DNA of 35,215 nucleotides from Actinomycetes bacterium (GTDB lineage Bacteria > Actinomycetota > Acidimicrobiia > Acidimicrobiales > RAAP-2). The DNA is taken from assembly GCA_021803085.1 (NCBI GenBank), contig JAJZMD010000171.1:1-35215 (forward strand), read 5' to 3'. The notes beneath the pieces were generated by a model. That model did no database searches, was not told the origin of the DNA, and saw only the letters and a program-made list of their open reading frames with translations. Each line of letters starts with the position of its first letter. Position 1 is the stretch's first letter. Position numbers and translations under genes: made by a program. Below, piece by piece: positions 8,049 to 16,574 of the stretch.

Positions 8049-8942
8049 GTGGGGACCACGCTGCTCGCCTCGGTGCGCTCGTGTGGGACGACCACGCTGG
8101 GGGTGGCGTTGGCCGCGACCTGGCCGGCGGGACGCCCGGTGCTCCTCGTCGAGCTCGACCCTGCGGGGGGCACCTTGGCGGCAGCGTCGGGGTGGGCGGC
8201 GGAGCCGAGCCTGGTGTCGCTCGCCGCCGCCGCACGGCGCAGCAGCGACCCCGAGGCGATCTGGGCGCACTGCCAGCACCTGCCCGGCGGCGCAGCGGTG
8301 CTCGCCGCACCGCCATACCCCGAGCGGGCCCGCAGCGCCGGAGCCCTGCTCGCCGGGCTCGTGGGTCGCCTCGGCGACCTGGACGCCGACGTGCTGGTCG
8401 ACGCCGGCCGGCTCGACCCTCAGGCGTCTTCGCCTGGCGGCACGGCGCTCGCCGGACGAGTCGTGTTGAGCATCCGGCCACGGCTTGCCGACCTGCATGG
8501 CCTCGCCAGCTTCCTCGAACACCGCAGCCTCCTCGAACACCGGGGAACCAGTGACGCACTTGTGGAAACCGGCCGTCTGGGGCTGGTGTCGGTGGGAGAC
8601 GGCCCCTACCCTGACGGCGAGGTCGCCGAGGCGCTCGGGGTGGAGGTGCTCGGGCGCCTGCCATGGGACCCTGAGGGCGCAGAACTGCTGACCGTGCTCC
8701 CGGCGTCGGATCGGCGGCTGCGCCTGTCGCCGCTGGTGCGAGCGGCGCGCAGCCTGGCCGAGAACCTCGCCGGCGACGGGGCCCTTCAGCCGACGCCATC
8801 TTCCACCCTCGAAGAGACGGCGCCACCGGGCGGGGGGATTCGAACCCGGCTGCTGCGCCCGCCGCGGATAACAGCGGCCCTCCGAACCGGGAGTGGCGTA
8901 AGCCGAAATGGGAGCGCGCCGAGTGGGGAGGCGCCCCTGTGA
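8049..8942 (+). CDS. TadZ/CpaE-like MinD-fold protein with degenerate P-loop
   Basis: 297 residues from a GTG. The N-terminus has the pattern of a ParA/MinD deviant Walker A strand-loop-helix, but reads ASVRSCGTTTLGVALAATW where xKGGxGKTT would be expected: the signature lysine and the P-loop glycines are replaced. It continues with VLLVELDPAGGTLAAASGW (the Walker A' DxDP region appears as ELDPAGG) and LVSVGDGPYPDGEVAEALGV, as in MinD relatives. CpaE/TadZ proteins localise the secretion ATPase at the pole. Loss of the lysine predicts weak or no ATP hydrolysis. The C-terminal ~50 residues are Pro/Arg-rich and unstructured. It overlaps the ATPase gene by 4 bp. Confidence 0.85.
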   Translation: MGTTLLASVRSCGTTTLGVALAATWPAGRPVLLVELDPAGGTLAAASGWAAEPSLVSLAAAARRSSDPEAIWAHCQHLPGGAAVLAAPPYPERARSAGALLAGLVGRLGDLDADVLVDAGRLDPQASSPGGTALAGRVVLSIRPRLADLHGLASFLEHRSLLEHRGTSDALVETGRLGLVSVGDGPYPDGEVAEALGVEVLGRLPWDPEGAELLTVLPASDRRLRLSPLVRAARSLAENLAGDGALQPTPSSTLEETAPPGGGIRTRLLRPPRITAALRTGSGVSRNGSAPSGEAPL

Positions 8943-10327
8943 CCGCCGATCACCTGACGATGGGGACCTTCGCCGCCGGCGGCGGGGCCACGAAGCGCTC
9001 AGGGCACGAGCCCGGTGCCCGCCACACCGACCAGGTCGAGGGACTGCGAGCCGAGGTGCTCGCCGCGCTCAGCGAGCGCACCCGGGCCCGCCAGGCCGCC
9101 GGCCAGGCGCCGCTCGCTGTGGCCGACGAGCAGGCGCTCGGTCGCCAGCTGATCGCCGAAGCCTTGGAGCGCCATGCCCGTCAGGCGCTGTCGGCTGGGG
9201 ACTCGGTGATGGGCGAGGCCGACGAGGACCGCCTTGCCCGGGCTGCCTTCGACGCGCTGTTCCGCCTGAACCGCCTCCAGCGCCTGCTGGATGACCCGGG
9301 GATCGAGAACATCAACGCGAATGGCTGCGACGTGGTGTGGGTCCGCTACGCGGACGGGCGGCGCGAGCAGGTCGAACCGATCGCCTCCTCCGACGTCGAG
9401 CTCGAGGAGATGCTGCGCACCGCAGCGGCCCGGGTCGGGATCGGCGAGCGGCGCTTCGACCGAGGATCGCCCAGGATCTCGCTGCAGCTACCCGACGGGT
9501 CCCGGCTGTTCGCGCTGATGGCCGTGGCGGCCCGGCCCTGCGTGTCGATCCGCCGTCACCGCTACCTGAAGGTCACCTTGGACGACCTGATCGGCACCGG
9601 CACGCTCGACGTGGCCCTCCGAGAGCTCCTGCGGGCGCTGATGGCAGCAAGGAAGTCGTGCATCATCTGCGGAGGGACCGGGGCGGGCAAGACCACCCTG
9701 CTCCGCGCGATGGCCGCCGACATCCCACCCGCCGAGCGGCTGATCACCATCGAGGACTCCTTGGAGCTCGGCCTGGACCGCTACCCCGACCTGCATCCGG
9801 ACTGCATCGCCCTCGAAGCTCGGGAGGTGAACCTCGAAGGCCAGGGCGGGATCAGCCTGGCCGAGCTGGTGCGCTGGGCGCTTCGCATGTCTCCGGACCG
9901 GGTGATCGTCGGCGAGGCCCGAGGCGAAGAGGTCCTTGCACTCTTGAACGCCATGAGCCAGGGCACCGACGGGTCGATGGCCACCTTGCACGCCTCGTCG
10001 TCTCGGGGGGCGTTCTCCAAGCTCGCCACCTACGCCATCCAGGCTCCCGAACGTCTGCCGCTGGAGGCGACGAACCTGCTCGTCGCCAACGCCGTGCACT
10101 TCGTGATCCACCTCGCCCGCGACGGCGAGCGCCGGGTGGTCTCCTCGATCCGGGAGGTGACCGGGGCAGAAGGCCCGATGGTCACCTCGAACGAGGTGTT
10201 TCGCCCCGACCACGCTGGTCGGGCGGTGCCGGGTGCCCCGCTTCGCAACGACACCCTCGACCAGCTCGTGGCGGTCGGCTTCGACCCGGGCCTGTTGGAG
10301 CGGCCGGAGGGGTGGTGGGAGCGGTGA
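8939..10327 (+). CDS. tadA: TadA/CpaF secretion ATPase
   Basis: 462 residues from the GTG at 8939. A helical N-terminal domain (residues ~1-110) is followed by the family's β-rich module (LLDDPGIENINANGCDVVWV; RFDRGSPRISLQLPDGSRL) and the RecA-like motor. The motor has Walker A GGTGAGKT (residues 245-252), the acidic strand LITIEDSLEL, the Walker B region RVIVGEARGEEVLALLNAM, and the His box GTDGSMATLHASS. TadA hexamers power assembly of Flp pili at the inner face of the membrane. All catalytic motifs are intact, in contrast to the preceding TadZ-like protein. GTGA overlaps on both sides tie it to its neighbours. Confidence 0.96.
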   Translation: MTADHLTMGTFAAGGGATKRSGHEPGARHTDQVEGLRAEVLAALSERTRARQAAGQAPLAVADEQALGRQLIAEALERHARQALSAGDSVMGEADEDRLARAAFDALFRLNRLQRLLDDPGIENINANGCDVVWVRYADGRREQVEPIASSDVELEEMLRTAAARVGIGERRFDRGSPRISLQLPDGSRLFALMAVAARPCVSIRRHRYLKVTLDDLIGTGTLDVALRELLRALMAARKSCIICGGTGAGKTTLLRAMAADIPPAERLITIEDSLELGLDRYPDLHPDCIALEAREVNLEGQGGISLAELVRWALRMSPDRVIVGEARGEEVLALLNAMSQGTDGSMATLHASSSRGAFSKLATYAIQAPERLPLEATNLLVANAVHFVIHLARDGERRVVSSIREVTGAEGPMVTSNEVFRPDHAGRAVPGAPLRNDTLDQLVAVGFDPGLLERPEGWWER

Positions 10328-11208
10328 CGGCGCTGGCCGGGCTCCTCGGGGCAGGCGTCGGCCTCGGCGTGGTGCTCGCCTGGGCCGGATGGCGCGGTGT
10401 CAGCTTCCCTCGACCTCGACGAGACCCTCTACGCCCGCGGGCAGAACGGGCGACGCTTCGCCTCGGCCTCGCCGCCGGAGCTGCGGTGCTCGTCGGTGCC
10501 GTGACGGGCTGGCCGGTGGGCGCGCTGTTGGCCGGGCTGGCCGGCTGGGGACTGCCGGGGCTGCTGGGGGGCACCAAGGGCCGGGGCGAGCAGCTGGCCC
10601 GCATCGAGGCGGTGGCCGCTTGGGCGGAGATGCTTCGTGACACGATGGCCGGCGCGGCCGGCCTGGAGCAGGCGATCGTCGCCACCGCAACCGTCGCGCC
10701 CCTTGCGATCCGGGCCGAGGTCGCCACCTTGGCGGTCCGCCTCGACGGGGAACGGCTCGCCCCAGCGCTGCGGGGCTTCGCGGATGAGGTGGGCGACCCG
10801 ACCCTGGACCTCGTCGTCGCCGCGCTGGTGCTCGCCGCGGAGCACCAGGCATCCCGGCTCGGCGAGCTCCTCGGCTCCCTCGCCCAAGCCGCCCGAGACC
10901 AGGCCACCATGCGGCTTCGGGTCGAGGCGGGCCGGGCCCGATCGCGCACGTCGGTCAAGGTCGTGGTCGGGGTGACCGCCGGCCTCGCCTTGGGGCTCGT
11001 GGTGCTCAACCGCGGCTACCTCGCCCCCTACGACAGCGCCCTCGGCCAGCTGGTGCTGCTCCTCGTGGGCGCCATGTTCGCCGGCGCGTTCGTCTGGCTG
11101 TCGCGCATGACTCGTCCCACCGCCCCTGAGCGCTTCCTCGTAACCAGCGATGGGTTCGCAACCGGGCTCACCGAGGCTCACTCACACCAAAAGAGCCGGC
11201 GGCCATGA
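10324..11208 (+). CDS. tadB: TadB-like inner-membrane platform protein (T2SSF)
   Basis: 294 residues from the GTG at 10324, which overlaps the ATPase stop by 4 bp. Membrane helices appear at the N-terminus (ALAGLLGAGVGLGVVLAWAG), around residues 40-80 (LGLAAGAAVLVGAVTGWPVG) and at the C-terminal end (VVVGVTAGLALGLVVLN; LGQLVLLLVGAMFAGAFVWL). The cytoplasmic GspF/T2SSF segment lies between (WAEMLRDTMAGAAGLEQAIV; LAAEHQASRLGELLGSLAQ). TadB with TadC forms the platform that couples the ATPase to pilin movement. Length and helix layout are normal for actinobacterial TadB. Confidence 0.93.
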   Translation: MTALAGLLGAGVGLGVVLAWAGWRGVSFPRPRRDPLRPRAERATLRLGLAAGAAVLVGAVTGWPVGALLAGLAGWGLPGLLGGTKGRGEQLARIEAVAAWAEMLRDTMAGAAGLEQAIVATATVAPLAIRAEVATLAVRLDGERLAPALRGFADEVGDPTLDLVVAALVLAAEHQASRLGELLGSLAQAARDQATMRLRVEAGRARSRTSVKVVVGVTAGLALGLVVLNRGYLAPYDSALGQLVLLLVGAMFAGAFVWLSRMTRPTAPERFLVTSDGFATGLTEAHSHQKSRRP

Positions 11209-12110
11209 TCTCCGCGTTGCTGCTCGGAGGCGGAACCGGGCTCGGGCTGTGGCTGGTGGTGCGAGGGCTCTACCCGCCTCGGGCTTCGCTCGCCGATGCC
11301 CTCGCCCACCTCCGACGGCTGCCCGACCCTGCCCCAGTGCTCGTCCCCGGTACCGAGGGCGGTGTGGCAGCCCGGCTCGGCCGCCCGCTCGCCGACCTGC
11401 TCGCCCGGGCCGGAGCAGGCTGGCTGGTCCCCGCCCGGGTCCGCCAGGACCTCGCCGTCCTCGACCGCAGCCCCCAGCGCCACCTCGCCGAGAAGGTCAC
11501 CCTGGGCCTTCTCGGCCTGCTCGTCGCCCCGGCGATGAGCGCCCTACTCGCCCTCGGCGGGGCATCGCTGCCGCTCGCCCTCCCGCTGTGGGGGGCGCTC
11601 GTGTGCGCCGTCGTCGGCTTCGTCGTCCCCGACCTCGGCATCCACACCGACGCGGCCCGACGCCGCCGGGACTTCCGCCACGCGCTGTCCAGCTTCTTGG
11701 ACCTCGTCGTCGTCGCCCTGGCCGGTGGCGGCGGGGTCGAGAGCGCGCTCGCCGACGCGGCGAGCGTCGGGGCGGGCTGGCCGTTCGCCTACCTCCGCCG
11801 AGCCCTCGACCAGGCCCGCCTCGCCCGGGAAGCCCCCTGGGCCGCCTTGGGACGCCTCGGGACCGAGCTCGGTGTCGGCGAGCTGTCCGAGCTCGCCGCG
11901 TCGGTCGCGCTCGCCGGCACCGAAGGGGCGAAGGTCCGCGCCAGCCTTGCCGCCAGGGCCACCTCGCTTCGCACCCACCAGCTCGCCGAAGCCGAGACCG
12001 CGGACCAAGCCGCCTCGGAGCGCATGAGCCTGCCGGTCGTGCTGCTCTTCGCCGGGTTCTTGTTCTTCATCGGCTTTCCCGCTGTCGAAAGGGTCCTCAC
12101 CTCCATCTGA
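11205..12110 (+). CDS. tadC: TadC-like inner-membrane platform protein (T2SSF)
   Basis: 301 residues; its ATG overlaps the TadB stop by 4 bp. The N-terminal helix (MISALLLGGGTGLGLWLVV) is followed by a cytoplasmic stretch, a helical hairpin (LALPLWGALVCAVVGFVVPD), the T2SSF domain (FRHALSSFLDLVVVALAGGG, then GVESALADAASVG; LGRLGTELGVGELSELAASV) and a C-terminal helix (LPVVLLFAGFLFFIGFPAVE). This is the usual TadC layout. The T2SSF domain is thought to contact TadB and TadA. About 40 bp separate it from the pilin gene, a rare untranslated gap in this locus that may allow higher pilin translation from its own AAGAAGG ribosome site. Confidence 0.93.
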   Translation: MISALLLGGGTGLGLWLVVRGLYPPRASLADALAHLRRLPDPAPVLVPGTEGGVAARLGRPLADLLARAGAGWLVPARVRQDLAVLDRSPQRHLAEKVTLGLLGLLVAPAMSALLALGGASLPLALPLWGALVCAVVGFVVPDLGIHTDAARRRRDFRHALSSFLDLVVVALAGGGGVESALADAASVGAGWPFAYLRRALDQARLAREAPWAALGRLGTELGVGELSELAASVALAGTEGAKVRASLAARATSLRTHQLAEAETADQAASERMSLPVVLLFAGFLFFIGFPAVERVLTSI

Positions 12111-12152
12111 GACCCCGTCCACCACCGAGCAGAAAGAAAGAAGGCCCATGCC

Positions 12153-12356
12153 GTGTTCCCCGAGCTGACCGTCATCAAGAACCTCATGCAAGTGCTCTTC
12201 GCCCGCTTCCAGGCGCTTCGCGCCGAGCCCGACGCCGGCTACTCCACCGAGACGGTGATCGTCACCGCCCTGCTCGCCGCTTTGGCGCTCACCGCGGTCG
12301 GGATCATCGTGGCCAAGGTCGTGGCCAAGGCCAATTCGATCTCCACCGGCCCCTGA
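12153..12356 (+). CDS. Flp-like major pilin candidate
   Basis: 67 residues from a GTG with the ribosome site AAGAAGG 8 bases upstream. A charged N-terminal segment (FARFQALRAEPDAGYSTE) leads into one hydrophobic helix (TVIVTALLAALALTAVGIIV) and a short Lys/Ala tail. Size, the polar leader ending in a small residue and Glu near the helix start match Flp/TadE-type prepilins, where the peptidase cuts just before the hydrophobic segment (here probably at AG-YSTE). The nearby peptidase at 16575 is the likely processing enzyme. An ATG five bases upstream (12148) opens only a six-residue frame and was not chosen. Confidence 0.8.
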   Translation: MFPELTVIKNLMQVLFARFQALRAEPDAGYSTETVIVTALLAALALTAVGIIVAKVVAKANSISTGP

Positions 12357-12366
12357 GCCCGACACC

Positions 12367-12891
12367 GTGGACCACCACCACCACGATCACCACCGCCGTC
12401 ACTGCCACGACGATCACCGTCGACTCCGAGGAGAGCCACGCCGCGATCGCTGCAAGCGATGGCAACGCCGGCGACGTCGGCATCTTGCACGCTTTCGCGA
12501 CGATGCCGGCGCGGTGGCAGCCGAGCTGGTCATCGCCACCCCACTGCTGTTGCTGCTCATCTTGGGCGTGATCCAGTTCGCCCTCTGGGAGCACGCCACC
12601 GGCGTCGCCGAGGCAGCAGCCCAGCAGGGGCTGTCGGTTGCCCGCCTCCAAGGCGAGAGCGCCCAGGCCGGCACCGCAGAGACGAGAAGCGTTCTCGACC
12701 AGCTCGGCACCGGTGTGCTCATCGGGCCGCAGGTGACCACCACCCGGACCGGCGCAGCGACGACGGTGGTGGTGAGCGGGCACGCCGAGAGCATCGTCGG
12801 CATCTTCTCCCTGCCGGTGCGAGCCAGCGCGGCGGGCCCGACCGAGCCCCCCTTGCCCGCAACGGCCGCAGCCGCCGGGGGCGGGCCGTGA
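12367..12891 (+). CDS. TadE-like pseudopilin with His-rich N-terminus
   Basis: 174 residues from the GTG at 12367, the only usable start in frame. The core is a classic TadE segment: RFRDDAGAVAAELVIATPLL, then the hydrophobic LLLLILGVIQFALWEHATGV and AEAAAQQGLSVARLQGE, then a periplasmic β-rich part. The first ~38 residues are unusual: nine His in the first 19 (MDHHHHDHHRRHCHDDHRR), then an Arg-rich stretch. Third-position GC in this N-terminal part is lower than elsewhere, and another frame there has the more normal codon bias. So the true N-terminus is uncertain. TadE proteins are minor pseudopilins. Confidence 0.8.
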   Translation: MDHHHHDHHRRHCHDDHRRLRGEPRRDRCKRWQRRRRRHLARFRDDAGAVAAELVIATPLLLLLILGVIQFALWEHATGVAEAAAQQGLSVARLQGESAQAGTAETRSVLDQLGTGVLIGPQVTTTRTGAATTVVVSGHAESIVGIFSLPVRASAAGPTEPPLPATAAAAGGGP

Positions 12892-13355
12892 GCAGCCGGC
12901 CGATGCCCGCGTGCATGCGCCTTGTGCGCCCGAGGCTGCGACGTGAACTTCACGACGAGGCCGGGGCGGTGGCCACCGAGCTGGTCCTGCTCACCCCGCT
13001 GCTGATCGTGCTGTTGCTGTTCGTCGTCGCACTCGGCCACTTGGCGGGGGCACGGATCAACGTCGACGGAGCCGCCGCCCAGGCAGCCCGCGCCGCCTCC
13101 ATCGCCACCACCCCTGCTGGGGCCGCCGCCGAGGCCCGCCAGAGCGCTGTCGCAGCCCTCGGCTCGGACCACGTGACCTGCGCCACCCTCGAGGTCGCGA
13201 CGAACACCGCCCGCTTCGCCCCGGGCGGGTCGGTCACCGTGACGGTCACCTGCGCCGTCGCGCTCAGCGAGCTGACCGGGCTCCGCCTGCCCGCCTCCGA
13301 GCAGGTCGCTTCGAGTGCCACGTCGGTCGTCGACACTTACCGCTCCGTCCCATGA
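12888..13355 (+). CDS. TadE/TadG-like pseudopilin
   Basis: 155 residues from the GTG at 12888, overlapping the previous stop by 4 bp. A basic N-terminus (RLVRPRLRRELHD) leads to the TadE signature EAGAVATELVLLTPLLIVLL and a hydrophobic helix (LFVVALGHLAGARINVDGAA). The exported part then follows (RAASIATTPAGAAAEARQSA; CATLEVATNTARFAPGG). The E-A-G-A-V-A-T-E motif marks the prepilin-like processing site. It pairs with the preceding TadE protein, from which it probably arose by duplication. Two Cys in the exported domain (TCATLE and VTCAVAL) could form a disulfide. Confidence 0.88.
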   Translation: MSSRPMPACMRLVRPRLRRELHDEAGAVATELVLLTPLLIVLLLFVVALGHLAGARINVDGAAAQAARAASIATTPAGAAAEARQSAVAALGSDHVTCATLEVATNTARFAPGGSVTVTVTCAVALSELTGLRLPASEQVASSATSVVDTYRSVP

Positions 13356-13774
13356 CCACCCACCGGCTGCGCACCCGGCTCGGCGAGGAGGACGGGATGG
13401 TCACCGCCTTCGTCGTCATCTTCACCCTGGCACTCCTCGCCATGGCCGGCCTCGTGTTCGACGGCGGCCTCGCCCTGTCGGCCAAGGTGCGAGCCATCGA
13501 CGACGCCCAGGCAGCAGCCAGAGCCGGCGCCCAGGCGATCGACATCCCCCTCTACCGCCAGAGCGGCACGATCACCCTCGACTCCGCCCAGGCCGTCGCC
13601 GATGCCCAAGGCTTTCTTGCCGCTGCCGGCGAGCACGGCACCGTCACGGTCACCGGCGAGACGGTCGACGTCACCGTGACCATCACCCAGCCCACCCAGA
13701 TCCTCTCGGTCGTGGGCGTCGACCAGCTCACCGTGACCGGGGCTGGCAGCGCCACGGCAGAGCAAGGCCCCTGA
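13352..13774 (+). CDS. TadE/TadG-like pilus protein
   Basis: 140 residues; its ATG overlaps the upstream stop by 4 bp. The short basic N-terminus (TTHRLRTRLGEEDGMV) precedes the membrane helix TAFVVIFTLALLAMAGLVFD and the conserved FDGGLALSAKVRAIDDAQAA, then ARAGAQAID; the D-G-G...A...A-A-R-A-G pattern is typical of TadG/Flp-associated 'Tad domain' proteins. The C-terminal half is β-rich (TVTVTGETVDVTVTITQP). It lacks the large von Willebrand-type domain of full TadG. It is likely a minor pilin or assembly factor. Confidence 0.85.
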   Translation: MTTHRLRTRLGEEDGMVTAFVVIFTLALLAMAGLVFDGGLALSAKVRAIDDAQAAARAGAQAIDIPLYRQSGTITLDSAQAVADAQGFLAAAGEHGTVTVTGETVDVTVTITQPTQILSVVGVDQLTVTGAGSATAEQGP

Positions 13775-16539
13775 TGGCCCGGCTCGCACACCTCGCCAGA
13801 GGTCTCGGGGCGCTCGTCCTCCTCGCCGCCCTCGTGGCTGGCATCCCGTGGGCGCTGTGGCACTACGTCGGCTGGCCCCTCCCGCACCACGTGCCGACCG
13901 CAGCCCAGATCGGCCACGCGCTCGACCGCCACGGCATCCCCGCTCGCGCCCTTATCGACGCGCTGGCGGTCGTGGTGTGGCTCACCTGGGCCGTCCTCCT
14001 CGCCTCGGTCGCCGCCGAGATCCCCGCCGCGCTGGCGGGACGGCGCGCCCGGCGCCTCCCGGTCGCCGGGGTCTTCCAGCCGCTCACCGGCCGCCTCGTC
14101 GCCGCCGTCGTGGTCGCCGCCCTCGCCCTCGCACCCCGGCCCGCCCCCAGCGGACCGGCCGGCTCGCCGGGCGCTGGTCTCGTGACGCTGCGGCGCCCGG
14201 TGGCCGCCTTCGTCCTCACCGGCGACAGTCGGCCGGCCGCACCCCACGCGCCGCCCACGTCGCCACCTGTGGCCGACCCAGCGCCAACGGGCAGTGCGCC
14301 GCCGAGCACGCCAGCCCCTGGAGCGGGGTCGGGCGCGACTCGCACCTACGTCGTCCAACGCGGCGACACTTTGTGGGGCATCGCCGAGCGAGAGCTCGGC
14401 GACCCGCTCGATTGGTCACAGATCTACGCCCTCAACGAAGGCCGCCTGCAGCCCGGTGGGGTCGCCCTCACCGACCCGCACTGGATCGACCCCGGCTGGA
14501 CCCTCCTCCTGCCCCCGCCCACCACCGCCCAACCGGCCACAGCACAGCCAGCCACGGCGACTCCGCAGCGGTCCCCATCCCCGACCGCTCCAGCCCCGAC
14601 GAGCCCACCACCCACGGCGCCGGCAACGACGGTCGCTCCACGAGACGCCCACCGAGCAGCACCGTCGCCCGCCGGCGCACGCCCGGTCGAAGCACCGGTA
14701 CAGCTGGCGTCCGGGGCGGTGATCGCCGGGTCCTTCGCGGCCGGGGTGCTCTCCGCGCTGGCGGCGGCACGGCTGCGCCGCCGCCGTTCCTACCGCCCGG
14801 GCCCGCCCCGCCCCGGCGTCCGCCTCGTTGCACCCGACCGTCCGAAAGGACTGCACGACCTCTTGACCACGCTCGGAGCCAGACGCGCGGACGACGACCG
14901 TGACGTTGGCGCCTCGACCCCGCCGGCACCGCCGCCGCTGAGTGTGGTGCCCGAAGACGAGGCGATCATCCGCCCCGACCTCATCGACGTCGCCCACCGG
15001 GAGGGCCAGGTGGTGCGCCTTGCGCTCGGGAACTGGCCGGGTCTTCGTCTGAGCGGCCCTGGCGCACAAGGGGCGCTTCGGGCCTGGCTCGCGGCGCTCG
15101 TCACCCGCGACGGCCCGTACGCCGCCGAGATCCTCGTCCCCGCCGAGCTGGGCGGACGCCTCCTCCCCGGGGTCGACCTGCCGAGCGTGCGCCATCACGA
15201 CAGCGTCGAGACGCTGCTCGCCCGGTTGGAAGCAGCAGCGATCGGGCGCACCCGACGGTTGGAAGATGCCGAGGTCGATGACGCCGCCAGCTACCGGCGC
15301 CGATCCCCCGAGGACCCCTTCCCGCTCCAGCTCGCCGTCGTCGACGACGTCCCCGTCACCTCCGAGGCCCGGTGGTCTGCTTTCCTCGCGACCGCTACGC
15401 GACTGGGCTTCGCCGCCATCGTGCTGGGCCCCGAAGACGACCGCGCGACCTCACCCGGTTCCGGCGAGCCTTGTCTCGTCGTCGGAGGCAACGGCAGGAT
15501 CCAACACGCTGCGCCTGACGAGCTCGCCGAGCTGTTGGCCGGCGCCACCGCGTTCGGGCTCGATCCCGGGACCGCAGCCGACCTCCTCGCACCCGTCGCC
15601 GCCGTCCACAACGACACCGAGCCCGAACAGCCCGTGCTGCCTGTGCACCCCGTGCAGGCGAACCTGGACGGCGGAGATGCCGCCGATCCCGTCGTAATCC
15701 CTGGGGCGATGCCCCCGCCGGCCGAGCCCGACTGGCCGATGGGTGACACCGACCGAGAGCCCCGGCGAGGAGTGATCCGCGTGCGCCTGCTCGGCCCCGC
15801 GTGGGTGGAGGCGTGGGACGAGGAGATCACGAGCGGCCTGCGAGCCAGCGCCTACGCGCTGCTGGCGTGGTACGCGCTGCACCCCGACGGGGCGAGCGCC
15901 GAGGCCGCCACCGACGCCCTGTGGCCCGACGCCGATCCCCGCCGGGGCCGGGAGCGGTTCTGGACCGCGCTCGGGAACCTGCGCTCCCGGCTGCACGGAC
16001 CGGGCAAGGACGGCGTCGAGATCCTCGCCAAGTCAGGCGACCTCTACCGGCCCGACCCCGCCGTGCTCGAGGTCGACCTGTGGCGCTTCGAGACCGCCCT
16101 CGGCGACGCCGCCCGCGCAGGTGAGCCCACGAAGGTGACCGACGCCCTCGAACGTGCGGCTGGCGCCTATGGCGGCGACTTCTGCCCCGCCCTCGACGCC
16201 ATCTGGGTCGAGCCGGTACGAGAGGACCTGCACCGCCGGGCCATCGACGCCTACCTCCGCCTCGCCGAGCTCTACGCCGCAGACCACCCCGAGCGGGCGC
16301 TCGGGGTGTTGGAGCGCACCATCGAGCTCGACTCGATCTGCGAGGAGGCCTACCGCCGGCTCATCGCCCTCCAGGCCAACCTGGATCGTCGCGACGCCTC
16401 CCGGCGCACCTGGCGGCTCCTCCAGGGCCGCCTCGCCGAGCTCGACCTCGATCCCGAAGAGGCCACCGAGCACCTGGTGCACGAGCTGTTCTCGGCTCGG
16501 CCGGCCACCATCGCCCGCCTCCCCGCGACCCGTCACTGA
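13774..16539 (+). CDS. LysM-BTAD membrane protein (large putative regulator)
   Basis: 921 residues. Three membrane helices near the N-terminus (ALVLLAALVAGIPWALWHYV; DALAVVVWLTWAVLLASVAA; RLVAAVVVAALALAP) are followed by a Pro/Ala-rich linker. A LysM domain spans residues ~190-248 (TYVVQRGDTLWGIAERELGD, ending GWTLLLP). After a second low-complexity linker there is a fourth helix (LASGAVIAGSFAAGVLSALA, ~310-335), a long cytoplasmic middle part, and from residue ~667 a winged-helix/BTAD module (IRVRLLGPAWVEAW; ERFWTALGNLRSRLHG; EEAYRRLIALQANLDRRDAS). BTAD modules bind DNA in SARP regulators. A LysM outside with a BTAD inside suggests coupling wall state to expression, or a structural role. ATGA overlap with the preceding gene. 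Confidence 0.9.
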   Translation: MARLAHLARGLGALVLLAALVAGIPWALWHYVGWPLPHHVPTAAQIGHALDRHGIPARALIDALAVVVWLTWAVLLASVAAEIPAALAGRRARRLPVAGVFQPLTGRLVAAVVVAALALAPRPAPSGPAGSPGAGLVTLRRPVAAFVLTGDSRPAAPHAPPTSPPVADPAPTGSAPPSTPAPGAGSGATRTYVVQRGDTLWGIAERELGDPLDWSQIYALNEGRLQPGGVALTDPHWIDPGWTLLLPPPTTAQPATAQPATATPQRSPSPTAPAPTSPPPTAPATTVAPRDAHRAAPSPAGARPVEAPVQLASGAVIAGSFAAGVLSALAAARLRRRRSYRPGPPRPGVRLVAPDRPKGLHDLLTTLGARRADDDRDVGASTPPAPPPLSVVPEDEAIIRPDLIDVAHREGQVVRLALGNWPGLRLSGPGAQGALRAWLAALVTRDGPYAAEILVPAELGGRLLPGVDLPSVRHHDSVETLLARLEAAAIGRTRRLEDAEVDDAASYRRRSPEDPFPLQLAVVDDVPVTSEARWSAFLATATRLGFAAIVLGPEDDRATSPGSGEPCLVVGGNGRIQHAAPDELAELLAGATAFGLDPGTAADLLAPVAAVHNDTEPEQPVLPVHPVQANLDGGDAADPVVIPGAMPPPAEPDWPMGDTDREPRRGVIRVRLLGPAWVEAWDEEITSGLRASAYALLAWYALHPDGASAEAATDALWPDADPRRGRERFWTALGNLRSRLHGPGKDGVEILAKSGDLYRPDPAVLEVDLWRFETALGDAARAGEPTKVTDALERAAGAYGGDFCPALDAIWVEPVREDLHRRAIDAYLRLAELYAADHPERALGVLERTIELDSICEEAYRRLIALQANLDRRDASRRTWRLLQGRLAELDLDPEEATEHLVHELFSARPATIARLPATRH

Positions 16540-16574
16540 TCGGGCGTGACCACGGCGAGCGAGCAGTCATCGTC

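Noticed and set aside
8831..8900. tRNA-like GATTCGAACC segment on the minus strand
   Set aside because: The T-stem pairs at only three of five positions, no D-arm or acceptor stem fits, and the segment is in frame inside the TadZ-like gene.
12148..12165. ATG at 12148 as the pilin start
   Set aside because: It opens only six codons; the GTG at 12153 is in the pilin frame with proper spacing from the ribosome site.
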